Notes: generated by a model from the letters alone, not told the origin. 64,000 nucleotides of DNA from an uncultured Mycoplasmatota bacterium (GCA_946403755.1 CAMJBC010000001.1:16735-80734); one strand, 5' to 3'; shown: positions 30,123 to 40,260, counted from the stretch's first letter. Numbers and translations are program-made.

Positions 30123-31835
30123 ATGATATTTGCAAGAAAAATAAAAGAAACTTTCTTTAAAAAGAGTAATACTGTTAGAAAACATTTAACTTATCCTGAT
30201 GTTTCTATGTATGAAATGGTTAGAAGATGCGCTAATAAATATCCTGATTTAACAGCATATTCTTATTATGGAAATAAAGTTTCTTACAAAAGTTATTTAA
30301 GAAAAATTGATACTTGTGCTTGTGCTTTTGCAAGATTAGGTGTACAAAAAGGAGATGTTGTTTCAATAGTAATGCCAAATACTCCAGAAGCAATTATTTC
30401 TTTTTATGCATTAAATAAAATAGGTGCAGTTATTAACATGATTCATCCACTTTCTAGTGAAGAGGAATTAAAATATGGAATGGAATTAACTAAAACAAAA
30501 TATGCTTTAGTAGCAGATATAGTTTATTCTAAAGTTAAAAAAATTAAAGATGATTTAAAATTAAAAAGAATTATATTTTCTTCAGTAGGTGAATCTATGG
30601 ATCCAGTTACTAAGATTGGTTATAAATTAAAAACTTTAGGTAAAGTAGATAATAGTTTAACTGATGATACAGTTTCTTATTCTAGATTTTATTCTAGAAG
30701 TAAATTCTTTACTGGAACTATAAAAGATAAAGGTAAAGGCTCTGATATAGCAGTTATGTTACATAGTGGTGGTACTACTGGAAAACCTAAATGTGTTGTT
30801 TTAACAAATAAAAACTTTAATGCAGTCGCACTTGGGTTACTTGAAACAACTCAAGATATGGGCCCTGGGGTATCAACTTTATCAATAATGCCTATATTTC
30901 ATGGATTTGGTTTAGCATGTACTTTTCATGCTGTTAATATCACTGGTGGAGAAGCTATTATTCTTCCTACAGTAAGTCCTAAACAATTTGATGAAACTAT
31001 ATTAAAATATAAGCCAAATACAATAGGTTGTGTTCCTAGTTTATTAGAAGGACTTCCAAATAGTAAAAAATTAAGAGATGCTGATTTATCTTTCTTAAAA
31101 TGTATTATTTGTGGAGGAGATGCTATATCTGATAAATTATGTGAAAGACTAAATGATTTCTTATATGATCATGGTAGTGAAGCAAAAGTAAGATCAGCAT
31201 TTGGTATGACAGAATGTACTGCTGGCGTTACTATGGTTCCTAAAGATAAATATAAAGTTGGTAGTATTGGTTATCCAATACCAGATACAGATGTTAAAAT
31301 AATTGATCCAGAAACTCATAAAGAATGTGCTCCTAATGAAATAGGAGAATTATGTTTTAGTGGTCCTAGTGTAATGGTTGGATATCTAAATGATGAAGAG
31401 GAAACTAAAAATGTTCTTAAAAAGCATAAAGATGGTAAAACATGGATGCATAGTGGAGACTTAGGATATAAAGATGAAGATGGATGTATATTCTATAAAG
31501 CCAGATTAAAAAGAATGATTGTAACTAGTGGATATAATGTATATCCAGGACAAATAGAACAAATTATTTTAGAACATCCTTATGTTGAAACATGTGCAGT
31601 TGTTGGAGTACCACATCCATATAAAAAAGAAGTAGTTAAAGCATATATAGTATTAAAAGAAGGATTAGTATTAAATAGTGAAATTAAAAAGAGTATTAAA
31701 GAGCATTGTGAAAAGAATATAGCTAGTTATGCTCTTCCATATGCTTATGGATATAGAAAAGAATTACCTAAAACTAAAATAGGTAAAGTGGCTTATAAAG
31801 AGCTAATAAATGATAAAGATGAGGAAAGCGAATGA
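30123..31835 (+). CDS. AMP-dependent synthetase / acyl-CoA(ACP) ligase
   Basis: MLHSGGTTGKPKCVVLTNKN, MTECTAGVTMVPK, MHSGDLGYKDEDG, KTKIGKVAYKEL. Confidence 0.9.
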   Translation: MIFARKIKETFFKKSNTVRKHLTYPDVSMYEMVRRCANKYPDLTAYSYYGNKVSYKSYLRKIDTCACAFARLGVQKGDVVSIVMPNTPEAIISFYALNKIGAVINMIHPLSSEEELKYGMELTKTKYALVADIVYSKVKKIKDDLKLKRIIFSSVGESMDPVTKIGYKLKTLGKVDNSLTDDTVSYSRFYSRSKFFTGTIKDKGKGSDIAVMLHSGGTTGKPKCVVLTNKNFNAVALGLLETTQDMGPGVSTLSIMPIFHGFGLACTFHAVNITGGEAIILPTVSPKQFDETILKYKPNTIGCVPSLLEGLPNSKKLRDADLSFLKCIICGGDAISDKLCERLNDFLYDHGSEAKVRSAFGMTECTAGVTMVPKDKYKVGSIGYPIPDTDVKIIDPETHKECAPNEIGELCFSGPSVMVGYLNDEEETKNVLKKHKDGKTWMHSGDLGYKDEDGCIFYKARLKRMIVTSGYNVYPGQIEQIILEHPYVETCAVVGVPHPYKKEVVKAYIVLKEGLVLNSEIKKSIKEHCEKNIASYALPYAYGYRKELPKTKIGKVAYKELINDKDEESE

Positions 31836-32428
31836 TAAAATATATACCATATTATTTATTAAAACCTTTTGTTTCATTATATTTCCGTATTAAATTTAAA
31901 CCAACTGTTATTGGCAAAGAAAATATACCTAAGAAGGGTCCAATTATTTTATGTGGTAATCATAAACATGTACATGATCAGTATAATGTTATGATAGTTA
32001 CTCCTAGATTAGTTCATTATATGGCTAAAGATGAGTATTTTAAAGGACCACATGCTTGGTTTTATAAATTAGGACAATGTATTCCAGTAGATAGAACTAT
32101 TCATGATGAAATAGCAAAAGGTAAAGCTTTAGAAGTTTTAAATAGAGGAGAAGCATTGGGAATATTTCCAGAAGGTACAAGAAATAAAACTATTGGAACT
32201 GATAAAGAAGTAGATTTATTACCATTTAAGTTTGGTGCTGTATCTTTAGCAAAGAAAACTAATGCATTAATAGTGCCATTTGGTATAAGTGGAGAATACA
32301 CTGGTAAAGATGGAAAACTAACTACTAGAATAGGAAAACCATTTAGTGTAGAAGATATGGATCTTGATAAAGCTAATAAAGTTTTAAGGGAAAAAATCCT
32401 AAAATTAATGAAAAATGAGGAAAAATAG
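31832..32428 (+). CDS. second PlsC family acyltransferase
   Basis: GNHKHVHDQYN, FPEGTRNKT; ATGA overlap with upstream gene. Confidence 0.88.
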   Translation: MIKYIPYYLLKPFVSLYFRIKFKPTVIGKENIPKKGPIILCGNHKHVHDQYNVMIVTPRLVHYMAKDEYFKGPHAWFYKLGQCIPVDRTIHDEIAKGKALEVLNRGEALGIFPEGTRNKTIGTDKEVDLLPFKFGAVSLAKKTNALIVPFGISGEYTGKDGKLTTRIGKPFSVEDMDLDKANKVLREKILKLMKNEEK

Positions 32429-32462
32429 TATATAATAAAAACACGTAAAGAGGTGAAACTCT

Positions 32463-33572
32463 ATGAGATTTATTTTAACAGCAGGTGGTACTGGAGGACA
32501 TATTTATCCAGCATTATCTGTACTTGAAGAAATAAAAAAAGATAAAACAAATGAATATTTATATGTAGGAACAAAAGATAGAATGGAAAATGACTTAATT
32601 CCTGGCATGGGTATTCCATATGAAGGAATCGAGATTCATGGTTTATTAAAGAAAAATATTGTAAGAAACGCAAAAAATGTTAAAGATATTGTTTCTGCAT
32701 ATAAAAGATGCTTAAAAATAATGGATGAATTTAAACCAGATGCAGTAATTGCTTTTGGTGGTTATGTTACATTACCTGTTTGTTTAGCAGCAAAAAGAAA
32801 AGGTGTTAAAGTGTTTTTACATGAACAAAATATGTTACCTGGTAAAACAAACATGTTTTTATCTAGAAAAGTAGATGAAGTATTTATTTCTTTTAAAGAT
32901 AGTAAAAGTAAATTGAAATGCAAAAAAGTTGTTTATACTGGAAATCCAGTTAGTCAAAGAGCTATTGAATGTAAACCATATAATAAAACTGAACTAGGAT
33001 TTTCTAAGAATAAGAAATTAATAATTATTGTAATGGGATCTCTTGGTAGCACAAGTGTTAATGAAAGACTATTAGATTTTTTAAGAACATATGAAAGAGA
33101 TGATTCCGAAATATTATTTATTACTGGTAAAAAGAGCTATTCAGAATTAAATAATAATTTAATAGTACCTAAGAGTACTAAGATAGTTCCATTCTTTGAA
33201 AACTTACCAAGTTTAATGAAGAGTGCTGATTTAATTATTTCAAGAGCAGGAGCTTCTACTATAGCAGAAATAATGGCAACTAAGACACCATCTATTTTAA
33301 TACCTAGTCCATATGTTGCTAATAATCATCAATACTATAACGCTATGGATTTAGTTAATAAAAATATAAGTGTTTTATTAGAAGAAAAAGATTTAGATAA
33401 AAATTCTTTAATAGCAGCTATAGATAAAATATTTGAAAAAGACAATTTAGAAAAAATGAAAGAAAATTTATCTAAAATAAAAGATATTAGTTCTAGTAGT
33501 ATGATTATGGAAGAAGTATATAAGGAATTAAAAGGGAAAAATGACAAAAAAAGTAAAAAAGAAAAAAATTAA
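32463..33572 (+). CDS. murG: UDP-GlcNAc:lipid-linked MurNAc-pentapeptide GlcNAc transferase
   Basis: LTAGGTGGHIYPALSV, FGGYVTLPVCLAAK, ISRAGASTIAEIMA. Confidence 0.95.
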   Translation: MRFILTAGGTGGHIYPALSVLEEIKKDKTNEYLYVGTKDRMENDLIPGMGIPYEGIEIHGLLKKNIVRNAKNVKDIVSAYKRCLKIMDEFKPDAVIAFGGYVTLPVCLAAKRKGVKVFLHEQNMLPGKTNMFLSRKVDEVFISFKDSKSKLKCKKVVYTGNPVSQRAIECKPYNKTELGFSKNKKLIIIVMGSLGSTSVNERLLDFLRTYERDDSEILFITGKKSYSELNNNLIVPKSTKIVPFFENLPSLMKSADLIISRAGASTIAEIMATKTPSILIPSPYVANNHQYYNAMDLVNKNISVLLEEKDLDKNSLIAAIDKIFEKDNLEKMKENLSKIKDISSSSMIMEEVYKELKGKNDKKSKKEKN

Positions 33573-34221
33573 TTTTTTTAAAGTATTTATATTTATATTA
33601 ATACTTTTTTTACTTGGAATAATAATATGGTATTTACTAAATGTTAGAACTAAAAATATAGTAATTTTAAATAATAATTACTATAGTGATGAAGAAATTA
33701 TAGAACAAGCTGGTATTGAAAAATATCCTGATTTTATCTTATTAAATAGAAGTAAAATTAGAAATAAATTAAAAAAATTAGATTTAATAGAAGATGCTAA
33801 AATTAATAAAAAAAGAGGATTTATTTTAGAAATAGAAGTTAAAGAAAAGAAAATATTGTACTTAAAAAGAAGTACTAATGAATATATATTATCTGATAAA
33901 ACTAGTATTAGCTTGGATAATATAAAAGGAGTGCCAACATTAATTAATTTCTTAGAAGAAGATACTGAAAATAAATTTATAGAAAGTTTTTCTAAAATAG
34001 ATGCAAATATTATTTCTTTAATAAGTGAAATAGAATATAGTAAAACAAGTTATGATAGTGAAAGATTCTTACTATATATGAATGATGGAAATGAAGTATA
34101 TGCTACTATATCTAAATTAGATAAACTAAATAAATATGAATCTATAGTAACAAAACTTAATGGCAAAAGGGGAATATTATATTTAGATAGTGGTAATTAT
34201 TTAGAAGTAAAGGATAAATAA
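33541..34221 (+). CDS. divIB: FtsQ/DivIB-like cell division protein
   Basis: Basic N-terminus + TM + POTRA-like region (VRTKNIVILNNNYYSDEEIIEQAGI); follows murG. Confidence 0.8.
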   Translation: MTKKVKKKKINFFKVFIFILILFLLGIIIWYLLNVRTKNIVILNNNYYSDEEIIEQAGIEKYPDFILLNRSKIRNKLKKLDLIEDAKINKKRGFILEIEVKEKKILYLKRSTNEYILSDKTSISLDNIKGVPTLINFLEEDTENKFIESFSKIDANIISLISEIEYSKTSYDSERFLLYMNDGNEVYATISKLDKLNKYESIVTKLNGKRGILYLDSGNYLEVKDK

Positions 34222-34348
34222 AAGGTGTAAAAAATATAAAAATTTACACTTTTTATTTTTAAAATATTGACTATAAAAAAATTCAATGTTAGAATTAACT
34301 TATATGGTAGAGGTAATACCTCACAGAAAGGAAAGGGAATTTTAAATT

Positions 34349-34975
34349 ATGAAGAAGAAAGGATTTACATTAGTAGAATTACTAGCTGTTATCGCTATCT
34401 TAGCAATCTTAGTAATTATTGCTTTACCAAACGTTTTAGGTATGTTCAATGAAGCAAAGAAAAATACATTTGTTACTGAACTACAATCAATTTATACTAC
34501 AGCTGAAACACAATTTGTTAGTGATTCAATGGGAGATATGACTCAATATACTGACGGTATTAAATATGGTCGTGCTGGTACTGTAGATTTAACTGGTAGT
34601 GGATTTAAATTATTAGATTTATCTGGTACTAAAGCAATTGATTATTATATTCACTTTAACTTAGCTGGTAAAGTAGTTGAGTTCTATGCTAGAGATGGAC
34701 AATTCCAATACGTTTATTCTGGTAAGGCAGGATTATCAAAAGAAAAAATTGCAAAAACAACTATTAAAGATAGTAAAGCATTTGAAGGTGTAATGGGATC
34801 TGGTAGTTGTGCAAATGGAACTAATGCTCTTGCTAATACACCAACATTAGGTACTCCATCTGAGACTGAAATTAATACAGGTGTTCTTACAGTTGCTGAT
34901 GCTGATTCATATTGTACTACAGCTAATTATGCTAAACTTACTGGTTTAACTAATACAACTGCAACATTTGAATAA
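34349..34975 (+). CDS. type IV pilin-like protein (prepilin cleavage/methylation motif)
   Basis: MKKKGFTLVELLAVIAILAILVIIALPNVLGMF class III signal. Confidence 0.88.
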   Translation: MKKKGFTLVELLAVIAILAILVIIALPNVLGMFNEAKKNTFVTELQSIYTTAETQFVSDSMGDMTQYTDGIKYGRAGTVDLTGSGFKLLDLSGTKAIDYYIHFNLAGKVVEFYARDGQFQYVYSGKAGLSKEKIAKTTIKDSKAFEGVMGSGSCANGTNALANTPTLGTPSETEINTGVLTVADADSYCTTANYAKLTGLTNTTATFE

Positions 34976-35074
34976 TAATTATTTAGTTAGTTAATAGTAA
35001 TTATAAAAGGGAAGGAATTAAAACCTTCTTTTTTTATTGTTTAAATTATTGTAAAATATTATTGGTGATGTATT

Positions 35075-35959
35075 ATGGATTTAATAATAGGAAGTCATGT
35101 TAGTTTTACTAATAAAGATCAATTATTAGGTAGTGTAAAAGAAGCATTAAGTTATAATGCTAATACGTTTATGTTTTATACTGGTTCTACTCAAAGTACT
35201 CAAAGAAGTGCTTTAAATGATGAATTTACTTATGAAGCATATAAACTAATGGTTGAGAATAATATTAATAGTGAAAATGTAATAGTACATGCTCCATATA
35301 TAATTAATTTAGCTAATAAGGTTGATATAGATAAATATAACTTTTATGTTAATTTTTTTACTGAAGAATTAAATAGAGTAAATAAACTTGGATTTAATAA
35401 AATAGTATTACATCCTGGTAGTGCTGTTAATTGTAGTAGGGAAGAAGGAATACAAAATATTATTAGTGGTTTAAATAATGTTTTATCTAATTCTAAAGAT
35501 GTAATTGTATTATTAGAAACAATGGCTGGTAAAGGAAATGAACTTGGAATTAATATAGATGAAATAAAGGCCATTTTAGACGGAATAGAAGATAAAAATA
35601 GGGTTGGAGTATGTTTGGATACATGTCACTTAAATGACTCAGGAATTGATATAAATGAGTTTGATAAATATTTAGATGATTTTGATAAATCTATTGGTCT
35701 TGATAAAGTTAAATGTGTTCATGTTAATGATAGTATGAATCCTATATCATCTCATAAAGATAGACATAATAATATAGGATATGGAACTATTGGATTTGAT
35801 GCTTTAAATAAAGTGGTTCATAATAAAAGATTAGAAGGTATTCCTTTTATACTTGAAACTCCATGGGTAAATAGAAATGAAAAAGATGAATATCCTCCAT
35901 ATAAATTTGAAATAGAGAATTTTAGAAATAATAAATTTGTAGATTTTATAAATAAATAA
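35075..35959 (+). CDS. nfo: endonuclease IV
   Basis: GSHVSFTNKDQL, IVHAPYIINLA, LHPGS, LDTCHLNDSG, HVNDSMNPISSHKDRHNNIGYG. Confidence 0.95.
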   Translation: MDLIIGSHVSFTNKDQLLGSVKEALSYNANTFMFYTGSTQSTQRSALNDEFTYEAYKLMVENNINSENVIVHAPYIINLANKVDIDKYNFYVNFFTEELNRVNKLGFNKIVLHPGSAVNCSREEGIQNIISGLNNVLSNSKDVIVLLETMAGKGNELGINIDEIKAILDGIEDKNRVGVCLDTCHLNDSGIDINEFDKYLDDFDKSIGLDKVKCVHVNDSMNPISSHKDRHNNIGYGTIGFDALNKVVHNKRLEGIPFILETPWVNRNEKDEYPPYKFEIENFRNNKFVDFINK

Positions 35960-35983
35960 AAAACGCTTATTTAAGCGTTTTTA
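35958..35983. terminator. bidirectional terminator
   Basis: AAAACGCTTA TTTA AGCGTTTTT. Confidence 0.85.
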
Positions 35984-37197
35984 TTATTAATTTCATTTAT
36001 TGCATTTTCTATAGTTAATTTACCATATTCATATGTTAAACTACCTTGTTGAAATAATACATATGGTTCTTTTAATGGCCCATCGCAAGATAATTCTATT
36101 GAAGATCCTTGAGTAAATGATGGACTAGCCATAATTATATTATCATCATATCCTGGCATAGGAGCTTCTACAGGTACTACATGTGAATCTATAGCACCAC
36201 CTGCTTGAATAGCACATGCATATTTTATTAATTCTTCCTTATTATTAAAATATATTAATTCTACAATATCTGCTCTTGGTTCATAATATCTTGGAGATAC
36301 TTTATATCCTAAATCTTCTAATAATTTAGATGTTAATATTGATGTTTTTAATGCTGAAGAAACAACACTTGGTGCAAAATATAATCCTTGTAAAAACATT
36401 TTATTAGCATTATCAGAAGGTCCAACATTTCTTCCTTCTCCTGGAACAGTTAATCTATCAGCACATAAATCTATTAAATCTTTTCTACCTGCTATATAAG
36501 CTCCATTGGAAGCAATACCAGCACCTAAATTTTTAATTAATGATCCTGCACATAAATCAGCGCCAACTAAACATGGTGTTTTTTCTTCTACAAATTCACA
36601 ATAGCAATTATCTACAAAGATGATTATATTTTTATTAATCTTTTTAATAAATTTAATTACTTTTTCTAATTTATCAATTGTAATAGAGTCTCTAAGAGAA
36701 TATCCTCTAGATCTTTGTATATGTATTACATTTACTTTTTTAAGTTCTTTTTCTATTTTTTTATAATCAAAATCGTTATTTAATAAATCTATTTCTTTAT
36801 ATTTAATTCCATAACTTAATAGTGAACTATTATTAGGTATAATTCCAATTACTTCTCTTAAAGTATCATATGGAGTACCACTTATTGCTAAAAGTGTGTC
36901 TCCTGGTCTTAAAATAGCTTGTAATGCTATAGTAATAGCATGACTTCCTGATATAAATTGATTTCTTACAATAGCATCTTCAGCATCTAATATTTCAGCA
37001 AATATTTTATCAATTTTATCTCTACCTTCATCATTATATCCATATCCATTAGTGCCTTTTAAGTCACTTTCAGATATATTATATTTATGAAAAGCATCTA
37101 TTACTTTTTTACTATTTTTTAAACATATATCATCTATTTCTTCAAAAATAGGTGATAATTCTTTTTCAGCTTTATTAATCATTTGATACACCACCAT
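35971..37197 (-). CDS. PLP-dependent methionine gamma-lyase/'aluminium resistance' family protein
   Basis: DEGRDKIDKIFAEILDAEDAIVRNQFISGSHAI, FVDNCYCEFVEEKTPCLVGADLCAGSLIKNLGAGIA. Confidence 0.85.
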   Translation of the reverse strand: MVVYQMINKAEKELSPIFEEIDDICLKNSKKVIDAFHKYNISESDLKGTNGYGYNDEGRDKIDKIFAEILDAEDAIVRNQFISGSHAITIALQAILRPGDTLLAISGTPYDTLREVIGIIPNNSSLLSYGIKYKEIDLLNNDFDYKKIEKELKKVNVIHIQRSRGYSLRDSITIDKLEKVIKFIKKINKNIIIFVDNCYCEFVEEKTPCLVGADLCAGSLIKNLGAGIASNGAYIAGRKDLIDLCADRLTVPGEGRNVGPSDNANKMFLQGLYFAPSVVSSALKTSILTSKLLEDLGYKVSPRYYEPRADIVELIYFNNKEELIKYACAIQAGGAIDSHVVPVEAPMPGYDDNIIMASPSFTQGSSIELSCDGPLKEPYVLFQQGSLTYEYGKLTIENAINEINNKNA

Positions 37198-37936
37198 CTA
37201 TTCTAATAATTGAATCATTTATGTAAGTAGATGTACTAATATTATAGATATCTTTAGCTATTTCTTCTGGTTCAGCAAATCTGTTTAATAAAATCTTTTT
37301 AGATTCATTTTGTTTATAATCTTCATCTAAATTTTTATTCATATCTGTATTCATCCATCCAGGACATATACAGTTTACTCTTACATAAGGAGAGTAGTGA
37401 TTAGCTAAATTATGAGTTAGATTAATAACTCCTGCTTTTGAAGCATCGTAATCAAGAGAATATTCATAATATTGATCTATTCCATTATTAGATGAAATAT
37501 TTAATATTTGTCCTTCTTTTTGTTTATACATGTAGTCACCAAATATTCTTGATACTAAGAAAGTTCCCACTAAATTTACTTCCAATATTCTCATAAAATT
37601 ATTTTTAGTTTTATCTTCAAAAGTAGTATCAATAGCAATACCTGCATTATTTATTAAAATATCTATTTTTTTAAATTTATTAATTGTTTGATTAAACATA
37701 TTTTTTATATCATTTTCATTAGTAATATCACACTTAATACATAAAGTATCTACTTTATACTTCTTTTTAATATCACTTTCTAGTTTTAATGCTTCATCTT
37801 TATGATTAACATAATTAATGACAACATTATATCCATTTTTAGCATATTCTTTTATTAAAGAAGCACCAAGTCCAATACTAGAGCCTGTCACAATAACTGT
37901 CTTTTTATTCATAATTCCCTCCGTTTTTACGTGCAT
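37175..37936 (-). CDS. SDR family oxidoreductase
   Basis: VTGSSIGLGASL, NNAGIA, YDASKAGVI, CPGWMNTDM. Confidence 0.9.
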   Translation of the reverse strand: MHVKTEGIMNKKTVIVTGSSIGLGASLIKEYAKNGYNVVINYVNHKDEALKLESDIKKKYKVDTLCIKCDITNENDIKNMFNQTINKFKKIDILINNAGIAIDTTFEDKTKNNFMRILEVNLVGTFLVSRIFGDYMYKQKEGQILNISSNNGIDQYYEYSLDYDASKAGVINLTHNLANHYSPYVRVNCICPGWMNTDMNKNLDEDYKQNESKKILLNRFAEPEEIAKDIYNISTSTYINDSIIRIDGGVSND

Positions 37937-38040
37937 ATTTTATCATTAAATACAAAATAAGTAAATAAAAAGCCATATTTAATTAATTTTACTTTATTTT
38001 TTTAAAAAATTGTGCTATACTTCACTTGTTATTCAAAAAA

Positions 38041-38116
38041 GGCCCGCTAGCTCAGATGGTAGAGCAACCGACTCTTAATCGGTGGGTCTAGGGTTCGAAT
38101 CCCTAGCGGGCCACCA
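38041..38116 (+). tRNA. tRNA-Lys (anticodon CUU), CCA encoded
   Basis: GGCCCGC acceptor pairs GCGGGCC; anticodon loop CTCTTAA (CTT at 38074-38076); TAGGG TTCGAAT CCCTA T-arm; ACCA. Confidence 0.95.
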
Positions 38117-38246
38117 TTATTTGTTATTTAAATGTCCTTAATTGGGCATTTTTTATTTGAAACTAGTAATTTTTTAATTAAGATAATAGAAACGATAGAA
38201 TTGTCTATTTTTATATGATATACTATTTATAGTAGGTGATTAAGAT

Positions 38247-40076
38247 ATGGATGATAGATTATTTCAAGATATTTATATGCTTTATAGAGATTTGAGTTAT
38301 TTTACTTATGATAGTGTTTTTATGTATGATAAAAGTATTAGAGGTAAATGTACTATAAGTGTTAAAGAATTAAGTCCTACGGGATATATTACTATTTCAA
38401 AAACATTTTCTTATCCTTTATATGGTAATGAAATAGATTTTTTAAAAAGATTAAAAAAGTATTTGGAAATATGTAAAAAGAATAATTTAATAAATAGTAA
38501 GAAATACTCTGTAACTATAAAAGGCCATTATCCAGAAATAATTGATGAAGAAGGTCAAATATTTACCTATGATGAATTAGAAAAAGAGTATAATGAAAAT
38601 GTTTCTACAACAAGGAATAAATTACGTGAAAGCATTATTAATATAAACAGTGTATCTGCTAGTATTATAAGAAATAAGCATAGAATTAAAGATTATGAAA
38701 GAAATTATGCAGCTTTATCTCAATTACTAAAAGCTAAGAAAGAAGAGTCAAAGACATTATTTGGTAGATTAAGTATTTATCTTAAGAAGATTAAAATAAA
38801 TCTTCGCTTTACTATAATGACTTATTTTGATGAAGAAAAAATTGATGCTTTAGATATGAAACTAACTGATGAAGAAATAGAGAAATTACAAAAATCAGTT
38901 ATTGAAGGTTCAAAAAGACTTGATTTTACAAGTTTAGATATATCAAAAATGGATGCAGTTGCATTAAGTAGATTTAGCAAGTTCTTTTCATTACTTGATA
39001 GTTCTTTAGGTAGATATAATGATAAATTAGAAGAACATTTGAAAACTGTGAGTGATGCTTACAATAAACTTGAAGATAAAGTAAGACTTGTTAATACTTC
39101 TAAATCATTGCGTGATATACCTTCAATTTTAAATAGTATTGAGTTTGTAGAACAACCTAATTTTGAAGAAAAACCTGAAAAGCAATATGTAGTTATGCCA
39201 GATGCTCATTTTTCTCCAAAAAATAGATCTAAAGAGCCTAAAAAAGAGTCATTAATTGAAATACAAAGAAGACAAGCAGAGTTATTAACTGATAGAGAGA
39301 AAACAGCTATTATGTTATATAAAACTCAATTATATAGAGCAATTAATTCTGTTAAAAAATATTTAAGAGATAATAATTTAAAACTTGAAGATATAAAAGA
39401 TACAAAAGTATTTGATGATTTAATTAGAACAGGATTTAACGAATACAAAATTCAGATTAGAGCAGCTGTTTCTAATAGATTCTTTAGTCCATTTGGAGGA
39501 AAAGCTAAAGAAGCAACGACTAGGGCTGATAGTAAATTTAAAAAATTCAAACCTTATCTTGATGGAGTAGCTACTGAAGAAGAATTATTTGAAGAATATA
39601 GAGGATTAGTTTTAGAATCATTAGGAGAACTAGACAGTGCTTTATCTAAATGTAGAACTACTGAAGATTTAGTATTATATAGAGGAATAGGGAATGCAAG
39701 TTACGTGTTTGATGCTCCTATATTATCTACAACAACAGATCCATATAAAGCTTTATTCTTTGCAAGAAATAGATCTGATGGAGTTAGTCCAAGGGTAATT
39801 GCAGAAATAAAAGTACCAAAAGGTACACCAGTAATATTTATTACTCGTGAAATATGGGATGGAGTAGAGGATGAGAATTTCCCATTCCCTGATGAACAAA
39901 AAGAAGTTATATTAGATTCTAGTAAATTTACTTATGAATTTGAACAATCATATGAAGCTACTTTAGGAGATAAAACAAGCTCAGAAAAAATTGTATTTAA
40001 TAAGATAAAATTAAGAAATAATAAAGCAAAAAAATCAAAAGAGATTTCAGATCAAGAAGGCATTTTAGTAAGATAA
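38247..40076 (+). CDS. 609-aa coiled-coil protein with C-terminal ADP-ribosyltransferase-like (R-S-E) domain
   Basis: LVLYRGIGN (R), PILSTTTDPYKALFFA (S-T-T), FPDEQKEVILDSS (QxE + VIL). Confidence 0.7.
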   Translation: MDDRLFQDIYMLYRDLSYFTYDSVFMYDKSIRGKCTISVKELSPTGYITISKTFSYPLYGNEIDFLKRLKKYLEICKKNNLINSKKYSVTIKGHYPEIIDEEGQIFTYDELEKEYNENVSTTRNKLRESIININSVSASIIRNKHRIKDYERNYAALSQLLKAKKEESKTLFGRLSIYLKKIKINLRFTIMTYFDEEKIDALDMKLTDEEIEKLQKSVIEGSKRLDFTSLDISKMDAVALSRFSKFFSLLDSSLGRYNDKLEEHLKTVSDAYNKLEDKVRLVNTSKSLRDIPSILNSIEFVEQPNFEEKPEKQYVVMPDAHFSPKNRSKEPKKESLIEIQRRQAELLTDREKTAIMLYKTQLYRAINSVKKYLRDNNLKLEDIKDTKVFDDLIRTGFNEYKIQIRAAVSNRFFSPFGGKAKEATTRADSKFKKFKPYLDGVATEEELFEEYRGLVLESLGELDSALSKCRTTEDLVLYRGIGNASYVFDAPILSTTTDPYKALFFARNRSDGVSPRVIAEIKVPKGTPVIFITREIWDGVEDENFPFPDEQKEVILDSSKFTYEFEQSYEATLGDKTSSEKIVFNKIKLRNNKAKKSKEISDQEGILVR

Positions 40077-40109
40077 AAATGATAAGATTCATTATTTAAA
40101 AAATAATGA

Positions 40110-40235
40110 ATCAGAATCTATAGAATCTTTACTATTAAAAATGGAAAAATTATAGATGAAGCAACTGGTAATAAATTTACTTTAAATCTTAATTCTGGTA
40201 GTTCACCTGAAGGCGATAGTGTTAAAGTATATTAG
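40110..40235 (+). pseudogene. possible gene remnant (open frame without start codon)
   Basis: IRIYRIFTIKNGKIIDEATGNKFTLNLNSGSSPEGDSVKVY* follows an in-frame TGA at 40107-40109; no ATG/GTG/TTG in frame. Confidence 0.4.
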
Positions 40236-40260
40236 TTCTAAAAATTTAAATAAAAAGTAA

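Noticed and set aside
34302-34348. Small hairpin GAGGTAATACCTC upstream of the prepilin as a c-di-GMP riboswitch
   Set aside because: Lacks GEMM conserved elements; could be a simple hairpin
34267-34452. 61-aa + ORF overlapping the prepilin start
   Set aside because: Out of frame with the strong prepilin ORF; no homology signal
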